The notes under the pieces are model-generated. The model did not search any database and was not told the origin of the DNA. It saw only the letters and a program-made list of their open reading frames with translations. A stretch of DNA of 63,329 bases from CAZNNH01 sp964574335 (lineage in GTDB: Bacteria > Acidobacteriota > Vicinamibacteria > Fen-336): positions 1 through 63,329 of the forward strand of contig CAZNNH010000017.1 of assembly GCA_964574335.1 (NCBI GenBank), written 5' to 3'. Both the position numbers and the translations under genes were made by a program. Within the stretch, counting starts at the first letter, position 1. Each line of letters starts with the position of its first letter. This document shows positions 10,606 to 19,150 of the stretch, piece after piece.

Positions 10606-11161
10606 GAAGGCCCAGACACCTCGAGGCGAGCCGAAGATCCGTGTGGCCACGGTGTGGCTGACCGGCTGTGCCGGCTGCCACATGGCGCTGCTGGACCTGG
10701 ACGAGCGCCTCTTGGAGCTGCTGGAGAAGGTCGACTTCGTGGCCTCGCCGATCATGGACGTCAAGGAGCATCCCGAGTGCGACGTCACGCTGGTGGAAGG
10801 GGGCGTGGGGACCAGCGCCGACCTGCACAAGCTACGGATCCTGCGCCGCCGCTCACGGGTGGTGGTGGCCGTGGGCGATTGTGCGGCGATGGCCGGCATC
10901 CCCACCCTGCGCAACGCCCGCCCGTGCCGCGAGGCCCTCGAGCGCGCCTACCTCGAGACCGAGACAAGCGCCACGCTGGTGCTGCCCGAGGCGGACCTGC
11001 CCGAGCTGCTGCCCGAGGTGCGGCCGATCCAGTCTTACGTGACCGTGGACGCGTGGGTTCCGGGCTGCCCGCCCCGGGTGGAGGCCTTGTGGGATGCCCT
11101 GCAGGGCCTGCTCGGCGCGGCGGCGGCGGCGGACCGGATGGTGAAGCTGCGCTACGACTGA
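10592..11161 (+). CDS. hoxY: NiFe hydrogenase small subunit
   Basis: 189-residue electron-transfer subunit holding the proximal 4Fe-4S cluster: LTGCAGCHM (Cys-x2-Cys), VGDCAAMAG and VPGCPPR provide the four Cys ligands. The short length and absence of a Tat signal indicate a cytoplasmic group 3-type enzyme, not a membrane uptake hydrogenase. ATG 10592 lies inside the end of hoxU, implying coupled translation. The large subunit follows after 13 bases containing an AGGGAGG ribosome site. Confidence 0.92.
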   Translation: MPDPEKAQTPRGEPKIRVATVWLTGCAGCHMALLDLDERLLELLEKVDFVASPIMDVKEHPECDVTLVEGGVGTSADLHKLRILRRRSRVVVAVGDCAAMAGIPTLRNARPCREALERAYLETETSATLVLPEADLPELLPEVRPIQSYVTVDAWVPGCPPRVEALWDALQGLLGAAAAADRMVKLRYD

Positions 11162-11174
11162 ACAGGGAGGCCGC

Positions 11175-12602
11175 GTGGGACGCGTGGTGATCATCGAGCC
11201 GGTGACCCGAATCGAGGGTCACGCCAAGATCAGCATCCAGCTCGACGACCGGGACCAGGTCTCCTCCGCCCGGCTCCAGGTGACCGAGTTCCGCGGCTTC
11301 GAGAAGCTGTGCGAAGGCCGCCACTTCTCCGAGCTGCCCACCCTCACCGAGCGGATCTGCGGGATCTGCCCGGTGAGCCACCACCTGGCGTCGGCCAAGG
11401 CGGTCGATGCGATCTGCAACGTCGCCCCGCCGCCCACCGCGCGCAAGCTGCGCGAGCTGATGCACATGGGGCAACTGGTCCAGTCGCACGCCCTGAGCTT
11501 CTTCCACCTGTCCGCCCCCGACCTGCTGCTCGGCTTCGACTGCGACCCGCGGCAGCGCAACGTCTTCGGGCTGGCCGCCGCCGAGCCGGAGCTGGCACGG
11601 GAAGGCATCGGTCTGCGGCGTTTCGGCCAGGAGATCATCGAGGCGGTGGCGGGGCGCCGGATCCATCCTGACGTTTGCGTCCCGGGGGGGATGAACCGAC
11701 CGCTGGCGGTGGCCGATCGCGACCGGCTGCTCGCGCAGGTGCCAGAGGCCAAACGCACGGCCCGCCACGGCCTGCGGCGGCTGCTCGACCGGTTCGAGGC
11801 CAACGCCGACTGGGTGGGCGCCTTCGCGAGCTTCCCGAGCAACTACCTGGCCCTGGTGGCCCAGGACGGCACCGCCGAGTACTACGACGGCTACCTGCGT
11901 CTCACCGGCGCCAACGGCGTCGCCCTCGAGGACCTCTACGACCCCAACCAGTACCTGTCGCTGGTGGCCGAGGCCACCGAGCCCTGGTCGTATCTCAAGT
12001 TCCCCTACTACAAGCCGATGGGATACCCGGACGGCTCCTACCGGGTAGGACCGCTGGCGCGCCTCAACGTCTGCTCGGGGCTGAGCACGCCGGAGGCCAA
12101 CCGCGAGCTGCGGACCTTCCGCGAGCGCGCCCGGAGGCTGCCGATCGAGGGCTCGCTCTTCTACCATCAGGCGCGCCTGATCGAGCTGCTCCATGCCGTC
12201 GAAGGGGCCGAGCGGCTGCTGGGCGACGAGGAGATCTGCGGTCGGGAGCTGATCGCCGAGCGGCACCAACAACGAGGCGAGGGTGTGGGTGTGATCGAGG
12301 CCCCGCGCGGCACCCTGTTCCACCACTACTTCGTCGACGAGGGGGGGATGGTGGAGCGGGTCAACCTGGTCGTGGCCACCGGCCAGAACAACCAGGCCAT
12401 GAACCAGGCGGTCGCCGACGTCGCCCGGCACGCCCTCGACGGCGCCCAGCTCACCGAGCCGATGCTCAACCGGATCGAGGCGGCGGTGCGCTGCTACGAT
12501 CCGTGCCTGTCGTGCAGCACCCACGCGGTCGGGAAGATGCCCCTCGAGGTCGAGGTGCGGGCGGCGGACGGCACGCCGCGGGGCCGGGTCAGCCGACGCT
12601 GA
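11175..12602 (+). CDS. hoxH: NiFe hydrogenase large subunit, group 3 (Hox-like)
   Basis: 475-residue catalytic subunit. The NiFe site ligands are RICGICPVSHHLA (Cys62, Cys65) and DPCLSCSTH (Cys444, Cys447). His450 is the usual maturation cut site, leaving a 25-residue C-terminal tail to be removed by an endopeptidase; no such peptidase and no hyp genes are in the window. The N-terminal EPVTRIEGHAKI also matches the family. With HoxEFUY it should catalyse reversible H2 oxidation coupled to pyridine nucleotides. GTG 11175 is placed after AGGGAGG. The end overlaps the convergent kinase gene by 14 bases. Confidence 0.94.
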   Translation: MGRVVIIEPVTRIEGHAKISIQLDDRDQVSSARLQVTEFRGFEKLCEGRHFSELPTLTERICGICPVSHHLASAKAVDAICNVAPPPTARKLRELMHMGQLVQSHALSFFHLSAPDLLLGFDCDPRQRNVFGLAAAEPELAREGIGLRRFGQEIIEAVAGRRIHPDVCVPGGMNRPLAVADRDRLLAQVPEAKRTARHGLRRLLDRFEANADWVGAFASFPSNYLALVAQDGTAEYYDGYLRLTGANGVALEDLYDPNQYLSLVAEATEPWSYLKFPYYKPMGYPDGSYRVGPLARLNVCSGLSTPEANRELRTFRERARRLPIEGSLFYHQARLIELLHAVEGAERLLGDEEICGRELIAERHQQRGEGVGVIEAPRGTLFHHYFVDEGGMVERVNLVVATGQNNQAMNQAVADVARHALDGAQLTEPMLNRIEAAVRCYDPCLSCSTHAVGKMPLEVEVRAADGTPRGRVSRR

Positions 12603-13467
12603 CGCCGGGCGGCTCTCGCACCAGTCGCTCCACGACCTGGCGGGGGAGAGCCGAGCCGTCGGTGCCGGCCTTGGCGGCGCCCCACGCGCAGGCGATCTCC
12701 AGGGCGCGTTCCATCGTCGTCCCGCCCACCAGCGCGTGGATCAGGCCGGCGGCGAAGGCGTCGCCGGCGCCGGTGGTGTCGATCGCCTCGACCACCGGAG
12801 CGGCCACCTCGACCTGACCCTCGGCGCCGATCGCCCGGGCGCCGTCGGCGCCACGGGTCAGGACCATCCAGCGCAGCCGCTCCCCGGCGATCCGCCGACC
12901 CCACTCCCAGGGCGAGGCACGGACCTCGGGGGGGAGGTCGGGCTCGGAAGCCACCAGCACCTGGGCCGGTCGCGCCGCGGCCTGGCAAGGGGGGATGTGC
13001 GCGACCACCAGGCACGAGCGGGACTTGGCGGCGAGCAGGTCGGCCAGATCCAGGGCCCGGCTGCGGACGTAGAGGCAGTCGGCGGGCAGCTCGAGGATGC
13101 GCGCCGGCGGCCCGGGCTCTCGGGCCCGGGCCAGGTTGATGATGGTGCGCTCGCCACCGGGCTCGACCAGGACGAGGGACCGGGTGGTGGGGGTTTCGAC
13201 CCGCCGGAGCTGTGAGGTCAGGACGCCCCTCGCCTGCAGGTCGGCGAGCAGCCGGTCGCCGTGGTCGTCACGGCCAATCGGGCAGACCAACGTCACGGCG
13301 TGGCCGGCGAAGGCCAGGGGGACGCCGGTGTTGGCGGCGCCGCCGCCGAGCCGCGTCCCGTCGAGGCCTCCCTCGAGGTGGAAGCCGGCACGAAGCGGCT
13401 CCTTCAGCCGCACCACCTCGTCGCGAGCCACCGACCCGAGCACCAGGATCCGCGCCACGGCGTCCAT
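12589..13467 (-). CDS. PfkB-family sugar/nucleoside kinase
   Basis: 292-residue ribokinase-fold enzyme. The N-terminal LGGGAANTGVPLAFAGH and the C-terminal DTTGAGDAFAAGLIHAL (anion hole and catalytic Asp) are the two PfkB signatures. The substrate is not readable from sequence. A KDPG aldolase 3.5 kb away makes 2-keto-3-deoxygluconate a candidate but no more. ATG 13467 (MDAVARILVLG) is preferred because the fold begins there; ATG 13506 would add 13 residues. Transcribed convergently with hoxH and divergently from the CPBP gene. Confidence 0.85.
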   Translation of the reverse strand: MDAVARILVLGSVARDEVVRLKEPLRAGFHLEGGLDGTRLGGGAANTGVPLAFAGHAVTLVCPIGRDDHGDRLLADLQARGVLTSQLRRVETPTTRSLVLVEPGGERTIINLARAREPGPPARILELPADCLYVRSRALDLADLLAAKSRSCLVVAHIPPCQAAARPAQVLVASEPDLPPEVRASPWEWGRRIAGERLRWMVLTRGADGARAIGAEGQVEVAAPVVEAIDTTGAGDAFAAGLIHALVGGTTMERALEIACAWGAAKAGTDGSALPRQVVERLVREPPGVSVG

Positions 13468-13517
13468 GCTAGCGCGGGCGGGCGTCTCCTGCCGCTTCGC
13501 GTCCATAATGCCGGTCC

Positions 13518-14189
13518 ATGTGGCCCTCGGAGCGAGTTGGGAAGCCGGGGATCCGATTGGCGGTGCTGTGCGAGGGCTCGCTGGCGCTCCTGGCCTTGGT
13601 GCTGGGGATGCTGGTCGGCCACTCTCCGGCGGCGCGGCTTCGTCTCGTCGACGCCGCCCATGCCGGGCGGATGTTGCTGGTCGGCGTGCTGGCCGTGGCG
13701 CCGATGCTGGCCGCCTTCGTCCTGCTGCCGAGGCTGCCCTGGGCGGGCCTGCAGCGGGGGCTCGAGGAGGTGGAGCGGGTGGTCCAGCGGCTCTTTGCCG
13801 GCGCCCGCCTTGGGGAGCTCTTCGCCGTCTCGCTGGCGGCGGGCTTGGGCGAGGAGCTTCTTTTCCGAGGCCTGCTGCAAGACGGCCTGGCCCGATGGCT
13901 CGGCGTGCCCTACGGCCAGCCGCTGGGCCTGTTCGTCGCCAGCGTGCTGTTCGGTCTCGCCCATCCCCTGAGCGCCGGCTACGCCTTGCTGGCCGGGCTG
14001 AACGGCGCCTACCTGGGGGGCCTGATGATTCTCACCGGCAGCCTGTGGCCGCCGGTCGTGGCCCACGCTGTCTACGACCTGCTGGCCCTGCGTCACGTGC
14101 TCCTTGCCCGACCCGCGTCGCCGCCCCAGGCCGGAGCCGGGGTGGGCACGGCGGGCGATTCGCGGGTAACATCGGAGGACGATTCATGA
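13518..14189 (+). CDS. CPBP-family intramembrane glutamic endopeptidase
   Basis: 223-residue integral membrane protein with about six hydrophobic helices. The active-site motifs EELLFRGLLQ and FGLAHPLS, with the later VVAHAVYD, identify the CAAX-protease/bacteriocin-processing (CPBP, Abi) family. Its substrate is unknown. A CATAAT hexamer lies 9 bases before ATG 13518 and may be a -10 box with a very short leader. The stop overlaps the next start (ATGA), so it may act with the metalloprotease-like lipoprotein that follows. Confidence 0.87.
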   Translation: MWPSERVGKPGIRLAVLCEGSLALLALVLGMLVGHSPAARLRLVDAAHAGRMLLVGVLAVAPMLAAFVLLPRLPWAGLQRGLEEVERVVQRLFAGARLGELFAVSLAAGLGEELLFRGLLQDGLARWLGVPYGQPLGLFVASVLFGLAHPLSAGYALLAGLNGAYLGGLMILTGSLWPPVVAHAVYDLLALRHVLLARPASPPQAGAGVGTAGDSRVTSEDDS

Positions 14190-15508
14190 GACACATCAGG
14201 CTTCCTGCTCCGACCTTGCTCGCTTACGTGCTGGTCGGGCTCGCGTCCAGTCCCCTTGGGTGCGCGAAGCGTGCGCGAGTGCAGGAACCGCTGCCGGCCG
14301 TCGCCCAGCCGTCGGTCATCCCCTCGGCCACCGAGCTGGCGCGCCAGATCTCCCATCGTGTCGAGGCGATTCGGGGCCTGAAGTTCAAGAAGCCGGTGAA
14401 GGTCGAGACCGTGAGCGCAGCCGAGGCGCGCGAGCATTTCCGCGCCCGGACGGAGAGGCTCTGGCCGGAGTCCCGCTGCCGCCTCGAGCAGGCCGTCTAC
14501 GTGGACCTGGGCCTGCTCCCACCGGACACCGATCTGAGGGGGACGCTGCTCGACCTGCTCGAGGAGCAGGTGTGGGGCTACTACGACCCGGAGACGGACA
14601 CCTTCTTCGTCCTCGACGACGTGCCGCCGTCCTCGGCGCCGATCCTGATGGCCCACGAGCTGACCCACGCCCTCGACGACCAGTACTTCGAGATCGACTC
14701 TCGCTTCGAGCAGTTGGTCGACGACGACGATGCCTCCACGGCCTTCGGGGCGGTGGTGGAGGGCTCGGGTACGGCGGTGATGACGGTCTTCATGTCGGAG
14801 GAGATGCGCGCCAAGCGGATGTCGCCCGACGTGCTCGAGGAGATCACCAAGACCGAGGCCGGGCGCGCCGACAAGCTCAAGGCCGCCCCCGCGCTGCTGC
14901 GCCGCGGGCTCCTGGGCCCCTACACGCTCGGCCTCAGCTTCCTGCTCCGGGGCGACCTGAAAGGGCTTCGGCAGGGGATCCGGGTCGCCGACCTCAACCA
15001 GGCCTTCGAGCGGCCGCCGGTCTCCACCGAGCAGGTGCTCCACCCCGAGAAATACTGGGCCGAGAACGGCCGTGACGTCCCGATACCGGTGCCCCTCGGA
15101 GATCAGGCCGAGGCGCTCGGAGGCGGATGGCGTCTGGCCGGCAAGGGCCATCTGGGCGAGCTGAACCTGGCGCTGCTGGCCGGCGCCGACGGTCCCGACC
15201 TCGGAACGTCACCGGCCGGTGGCTTCGAGGGGTGGACCCATCCTGCGGCCGAGGGTCTCGCCGGCGACGTCTACCACCACTACACGAACGGCCCCCGCCA
15301 TCTGACCCTGGTGGCCACCCTCTGGGACTCGACCGCCGAGGCCGCCGAGTTCGCGGCCGCCCTCGACGGACGGCGGGTGTTCGCGAGCGGGACGGCCGTG
15401 ATCCTCCTGGCGGGCGACATCGACGAGAGGGCCCAGCGTCTCGGCGGTCGCCTCGCCGAGGCCCTCGGTGAGACAGGGGCGAAGACGGCCTCGGAGTCGT
15501 TGCCGTGA
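14186..15508 (+). CDS. Putative secreted metalloprotease-like lipoprotein
   Basis: 440 residues. A hydrophobic N-terminus ending in a possible lipobox (SSPLGC, Cys about residue 26) points to export. HELTHALDDQ is a zinc-metalloprotease HExxH-type site, and the nearby acidic EGSGTAVM segment could supply another ligand. Upstream WGYYDPETDTFFV is typical of conserved proteins of unknown function carrying this site. The C-terminal ~150 residues show no clear family. ATG 14186 follows ATCGGAGGAC and overlaps the CPBP stop; its own stop overlaps the next start (GTGA). Three proteins, two of them proteolytic, are thus translated as a unit. Confidence 0.75.
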   Translation: MRHIRLPAPTLLAYVLVGLASSPLGCAKRARVQEPLPAVAQPSVIPSATELARQISHRVEAIRGLKFKKPVKVETVSAAEAREHFRARTERLWPESRCRLEQAVYVDLGLLPPDTDLRGTLLDLLEEQVWGYYDPETDTFFVLDDVPPSSAPILMAHELTHALDDQYFEIDSRFEQLVDDDDASTAFGAVVEGSGTAVMTVFMSEEMRAKRMSPDVLEEITKTEAGRADKLKAAPALLRRGLLGPYTLGLSFLLRGDLKGLRQGIRVADLNQAFERPPVSTEQVLHPEKYWAENGRDVPIPVPLGDQAEALGGGWRLAGKGHLGELNLALLAGADGPDLGTSPAGGFEGWTHPAAEGLAGDVYHHYTNGPRHLTLVATLWDSTAEAAEFAAALDGRRVFASGTAVILLAGDIDERAQRLGGRLAEALGETGAKTASESLP

Positions 15509-16896
15509 GCGCGCCCGAGCACACCCTGCTGGTGGTCGACGACAACGCCGAGAACCGCGATGTCCTCTCCCGGCGCCTCGAGAAGCGCGGCTTCAAGATC
15601 CTTCAGGCCGACTCCGGCCAGCGCGCGCTGGACCTGATCGAGGTCCAGGCCGTGGACCTGGTCCTCCTCGACTGGATGATGCCGGGCCTGAGCGGCCTCG
15701 ACGTCCTGAAGCGGCTCAGACAGCGCCCGGCCACCGCCCAGCTCCCGGTGATCATGGCCACCGCCAAGTCGGAGAGCGACGACATCGTGGAGGCCCTCGA
15801 GCTGGGCGCCGACGACTACGTCACCAAGCCCCTGGACTTCCCGGTGGTCCTGGCGCGGGTCCAGGCCGCCCTGCGGGCCCGGCGCCCCGCACCCGCCGTG
15901 TCGGCCGCGCCGGGGCCGGGCAGCCCGCAGGAGGTCGGCCCCGGTACCCTCCTGGCCGGCCGCTACCAGATCGAGACCTCCCTCGGCTCCGGGAGCTTCG
16001 GGACCGTGTACCGCGCCCGTCACCTGGACCTCGAGCGCCCGGTGGCGGTCAAGGTCCTGCAGTCGCGCATCGGCACCGACCGCTCCACCCTGGCCCGCTT
16101 CCGGCGTGAAGGAGTGGCCACCTGCCGGGTGAGGCACGAGAACGCGGTGGCGGTCCTGGATTTCGGGGTCACCGATACGGAGGTCGCCTTCCTGGTCATG
16201 GAGCTGCTCGAGGGGCGCTCCCTGGAGGACGAGATCTTCGAGGCCGGCGTGTTCTCGCCGCGGGCAACGGCGGAGATCCTGGCCCCCGTGTGCGGCGCGC
16301 TGGCCGAGGCGCACCGGGAGGGGATCATCCACCGCGACATCAAGCCCGCCAACATCTTCCTGCACCAGATGCCGCAGGGACGGGTCCCCAAGGTTCTCGA
16401 CTTCGGCATCGCCAAGCTGATAGGGACCGCGGCCCAGAAGCTGACCCTGGACGGCTGGATCCTGGGGACGCCCGTCTACATGGCCCCCGAGCGTTTCCGC
16501 AGCGAGGGTTACGACAGCCTGTCCGACGTCTACTCGGTCGGTGTGGTGGCGTATCAGATGCTGGCCGGGTGCCTCCCTTTCGAGGCGCCCCAAGACGACC
16601 CGATGGCGGTGGCCGCGATGCACGCGAAGAAGGCCCCCGAGCCGCTCCGACGGCACGACCCGGACATCCCGGCCGCCCTCGAGCAGCTGGTCATGAGCGC
16701 CCTCGCCAAGCTGCCCAAGCATCGGCCGACGGCCGAGCGCTTCGGCGGTCGCCTCGGGGAGCTGCTCGCGGCGGGTGAGCTGTCCGGCGAGGCGATGGGG
16801 ATCTTCTCCCTCGGCCAGGAGGCTCCCACCCTCGGTCCGGCCGGGCCCACCGATGCCGGGACCGAGCCCTCGGGTGGAAAGGACCCCGAAGGCTGA
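15505..16896 (+). CDS. Response-regulator receiver fused to Ser/Thr protein kinase
   Basis: 463 residues, cytoplasmic. Residues 6-125 are a CheY-like receiver (LLVVDDN, phosphoacceptor Asp56 in VLLDWMMPG, Lys108 in VTKPLD). A Pro/Ala linker leads to a complete Hanks-type kinase from about 150: SLGSGSFGTVYRARH with Lys in VAVKVLQ, HRDIKPANIF, DFGIAKLIG and MAPERF. All catalytic residues are present. Phosphorelay input would therefore gate Ser/Thr phosphorylation. No histidine kinase is nearby. The start overlaps the upstream lipoprotein gene. Confidence 0.92.
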   Translation: MSAPEHTLLVVDDNAENRDVLSRRLEKRGFKILQADSGQRALDLIEVQAVDLVLLDWMMPGLSGLDVLKRLRQRPATAQLPVIMATAKSESDDIVEALELGADDYVTKPLDFPVVLARVQAALRARRPAPAVSAAPGPGSPQEVGPGTLLAGRYQIETSLGSGSFGTVYRARHLDLERPVAVKVLQSRIGTDRSTLARFRREGVATCRVRHENAVAVLDFGVTDTEVAFLVMELLEGRSLEDEIFEAGVFSPRATAEILAPVCGALAEAHREGIIHRDIKPANIFLHQMPQGRVPKVLDFGIAKLIGTAAQKLTLDGWILGTPVYMAPERFRSEGYDSLSDVYSVGVVAYQMLAGCLPFEAPQDDPMAVAAMHAKKAPEPLRRHDPDIPAALEQLVMSALAKLPKHRPTAERFGGRLGELLAAGELSGEAMGIFSLGQEAPTLGPAGPTDAGTEPSGGKDPEG

Positions 16897-16935
16897 GCGC
16901 GACGCCCGCCGACGGTCGCGCGGGGGGCGCCCCGG

Positions 16936-17613
16936 CTACCGCCTCTTGCGGGCCTCCGCGACCATCGCGATCGCCCGCTTCACGTTGGTGGTGATCCCGG
17001 CGTAGTCCTGCCGCTTCAGCAGCTCGGCCGTGATCAGGTTGCTGCCCATCCCCACGCAGGCGACGCCGGCCGTGAACCAGGCGCCGAGCGACTCCTCGTT
17101 CAGCTCCACGCCGCCGGTCGGCATGATCGAGGTCCAGGGCATGGGTCCTCTCACCGACTTCACGAAGGCGGGACCGCCCACCTCCTTGCCGGGGAAGATC
17201 TTGACGATCTCGACGCCCAGCTCCTCGGCACGCGAGATCTCGCTGGCGCTGCCGCAGCCGGGCGAGTAAGGGACCTTGCGACGGTTGCAGGCCCGGGCGA
17301 CCTCCTCGTTGAGGACCGGTCCCACTACGAAGCTGGCGCCGCAGTTGATGTAGAGGGACGCCGTGCCCGGGTCCACCACCGAGCCCACGCCGGTGATCAT
17401 CTTGGGCAGCTCGCGGGAGCAGAAGCGCTCGAGCTCCACGAACACCTGAAAGGCCAGGTCGCCCCGGTTGGTGAGCTCGATCAACCGCGCGCCACCGTCC
17501 ACGCAGGCCCGGGCCACCCGGCAGACCACCCCCGGGTCCGGGTGGTAGAAGACGGGGACCAGGCCGGTCTCGTACATCGCATTGAGCGCCTGCATCCGGT
17601 TGTAGCGGGCCAC
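16936..17613 (-). CDS. eda: 2-keto-3-deoxy-6-phosphogluconate aldolase
   Basis: 225-residue KDPG/KHG aldolase that makes pyruvate and glyceraldehyde-3-phosphate in the Entner-Doudoroff route. The class I barrel shows VPVFYHPDP, ELTNRGD, GVGSVVDPGTA, the probable Schiff-base region EIVKIFPGKEVGG and the phosphate loop MPTGGVELNEE. GTG 17613 is chosen because GGAGG lies five bases before it and MARYNRMQAL follows; the longer frame to 17721 adds Arg/Pro-rich sequence unlike the family. Divergent from the selenoprotein gene. Confidence 0.88.
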   Translation of the reverse strand: MARYNRMQALNAMYETGLVPVFYHPDPGVVCRVARACVDGGARLIELTNRGDLAFQVFVELERFCSRELPKMITGVGSVVDPGTASLYINCGASFVVGPVLNEEVARACNRRKVPYSPGCGSASEISRAEELGVEIVKIFPGKEVGGPAFVKSVRGPMPWTSIMPTGGVELNEESLGAWFTAGVACVGMGSNLITAELLKRQDYAGITTNVKRAIAMVAEARKRR

Positions 17614-17757
17614 GGGACCTCCTAACGCGTCACCCCGACGCGCGGCCGGGATTATAGCCCCCGGCGAGGCACGCTTCCTGCAGCGACATGGGTTGATGCC
17701 GCCCGGGAGCGGTGGGACCATGTCCTTGCGAGAGGGAAACGTAACAGGAGGTTACCG

Positions 17758-18336
17758 TTGAGGGGCACACGAGCGCGAATCGGCGCCGTCGTCTCGGCGG
17801 TCCTGTTGGCGTGGGCCGCCGGATGCGGCGGCGGCGGCTCCCCGACGCCGCCCGCCGGACCATCGATGCCGGCCGGGGAGATGGTGGCGGACTTCTCGCT
17901 GCCCGACGTCAACCCGGCCTCGGCGCGCTTCGGGCAGGTGGTCTCACCGCGCGACTACCTGGGCCAGGTGTCGGCCTGGTACTTCGGGCACGCCACCTGA
18001 GGCTACTGCCGAAACCAGTTCGGTTTCCTCGACGCCTTGCAGACGGACATCGACGGGGAGAGCCTGCCGGTGAGGGTCCAGATCCTGGGCGTGAACGCGG
18101 TGGGGTCGGAGTCGGAGAACAGCCTGATGTACGAGGGGCGCTCGCTGCCGTGGCTGCAGGACACCGCCCAGGCCGACGCCTGGGGGCGGTGGAACGTCAC
18201 CCTCCGCGACATCGTCATCCTCGACCGGCACAACGTGGTGTTCAGGGTCTTCAACGCCGGCAACCTGGACCTGAGCCGGCAGGTGAACTACGACAACCTG
18301 AAGTCCCTGCTGCGCCAGGCGGCCGAGGTGCCGTAG
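17758..18336 (+). CDS. Thioredoxin-like lipoprotein, probable selenoprotein (in-frame TGA at 17998-18000)
   Basis: One reading frame of 193 codons interrupted only by TGA at codon 81. Before it: a lipoprotein signal (VVSAVLLAWAAGC, Cys about 23) and a redoxin-type start VADFSLPDVN ... WYFGHAT. After it: GYCRNQFGFLDALQ and a complete thioredoxin-like C-terminal half (VQILGVNA, DIVILDRHNVVFRVFN). Read as selenocysteine, the redox motif is T-Sec-G-Y-Cys, the normal CxxC with Sec first. A hairpin suitable as a bacterial SECIS follows the TGA. Start TTG 17758 has AGGAGG six bases upstream. Predicted exported thiol/selenol redox protein or peroxiredoxin-like reductant. A plain nonsense mutation is less likely but possible. 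No sel genes lie in the window. Confidence 0.8.
18001..18030 (+). promoter_or_regulatory. Candidate bacterial SECIS hairpin
   Basis: Immediately after the in-frame TGA, GAAACC (18011-18016) and GGTTTC (18022-18027) form a perfect 6-bp stem with loop AGTTC. The loop begins 17 nt after the TGA and has G at its second position. Both agree with the bacterial SECIS model, in which SelB binds a small hairpin some 16-37 nt downstream with a G near the loop start. The stem is also coding sequence. Confidence 0.65.
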
Positions 18337-18371
18337 GCTGACCGCCTAGACTTGCCGGTCGCAGGCGGAGC

Positions 18372-19133
18372 ATGAGCGGCTTCGAGACCATCTTCCACTC
18401 GATCCCCCAGTTCCTGGTGACCTGTCTGGTCCTGGTCTTCGCCCAGGCCGTCTACGTCGCCTTCGGCTTCGGGGTGGGCCTGATCGTGGTGGGGGCGCTG
18501 GCGATGGTCTTCGCCGAGATCCGCGACGTGGTGGTGCTGCTGTTCTTCATCTCCGCCCCGGCCGAGCTGTACGTGGTGGGCAGGGCCTGGCACCTCGTCC
18601 CCTGGCGGGGGGTGCTGCCGATCGCGGTGGGGCTGTTCCTCGGGATCCCGTTGGGGACCGCGCTGCTCCGCCTGGGGGAGCCCACCTTCCTGCTCACCGC
18701 GCTCGGTGTCGTGCTGATCGGCTCGGGCGGTGCCTTCCTGGCGACCGCGCCTTCCTCCGCGGCCCGCCTGCCGGGCTGGGTGGCGCCGCCCATCGGGCTG
18801 GTCTCGGGTGTGCTATCCGGCTTGTTCGGCACCGGCGGGCCGCCCCTGATCCTCTATTACCAGGCGATCGGAACCGACAAGACCACGTTCCGGCGCTGCC
18901 TGATGGCCCTGTTCCTGATGACCTCGATCGTACGGCTCGTCGCCTACGTCGTCGCCGGGCTGCTCACCACGCCGCGCCTTCTCTCCGGTCTGGCGGTGCT
19001 TCCGGCGGCCGTCCTCGGCGCCTTCATCGGGCAGCAGATCCACCTACAGCTCAGCGAGGCGGCGTTCCGGCGCCTGGTCAGCCTGGCCCTGATCGCCATC
19101 GGCGCGCTCCTGCTGGCGCGCCAGCTGACCTGA
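18372..19133 (+). CDS. TauE/SafE-family anion exporter
   Basis: 253-residue membrane protein with about eight hydrophobic segments in two repeated halves. The first half has FAQAVYVAFGFGVGLIVVGAL; the second has the family loop SGVLSGLFGTGGPPLILYY. TauE/SafE proteins move sulfite, sulfoacetate or related organic anions across the inner membrane. The substrate cannot be told here, and the nearest sulfur genes are 22 kb away. It starts 35 bases after the selenoprotein gene on the same strand, so the two may be cotranscribed. Confidence 0.88.
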   Translation: MSGFETIFHSIPQFLVTCLVLVFAQAVYVAFGFGVGLIVVGALAMVFAEIRDVVVLLFFISAPAELYVVGRAWHLVPWRGVLPIAVGLFLGIPLGTALLRLGEPTFLLTALGVVLIGSGGAFLATAPSSAARLPGWVAPPIGLVSGVLSGLFGTGGPPLILYYQAIGTDKTTFRRCLMALFLMTSIVRLVAYVVAGLLTTPRLLSGLAVLPAAVLGAFIGQQIHLQLSEAAFRRLVSLALIAIGALLLARQLT

Positions 19134-19150
19134 GGGAGACGGAGGGGCTT

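Noticed and set aside
8395..10914. Long minus-strand frame opposite hoxU and hoxY
   Set aside because: Codon-position GC and product composition are those of an antisense shadow; hoxU and hoxY on the plus strand have complete Fe-S ligand sets.
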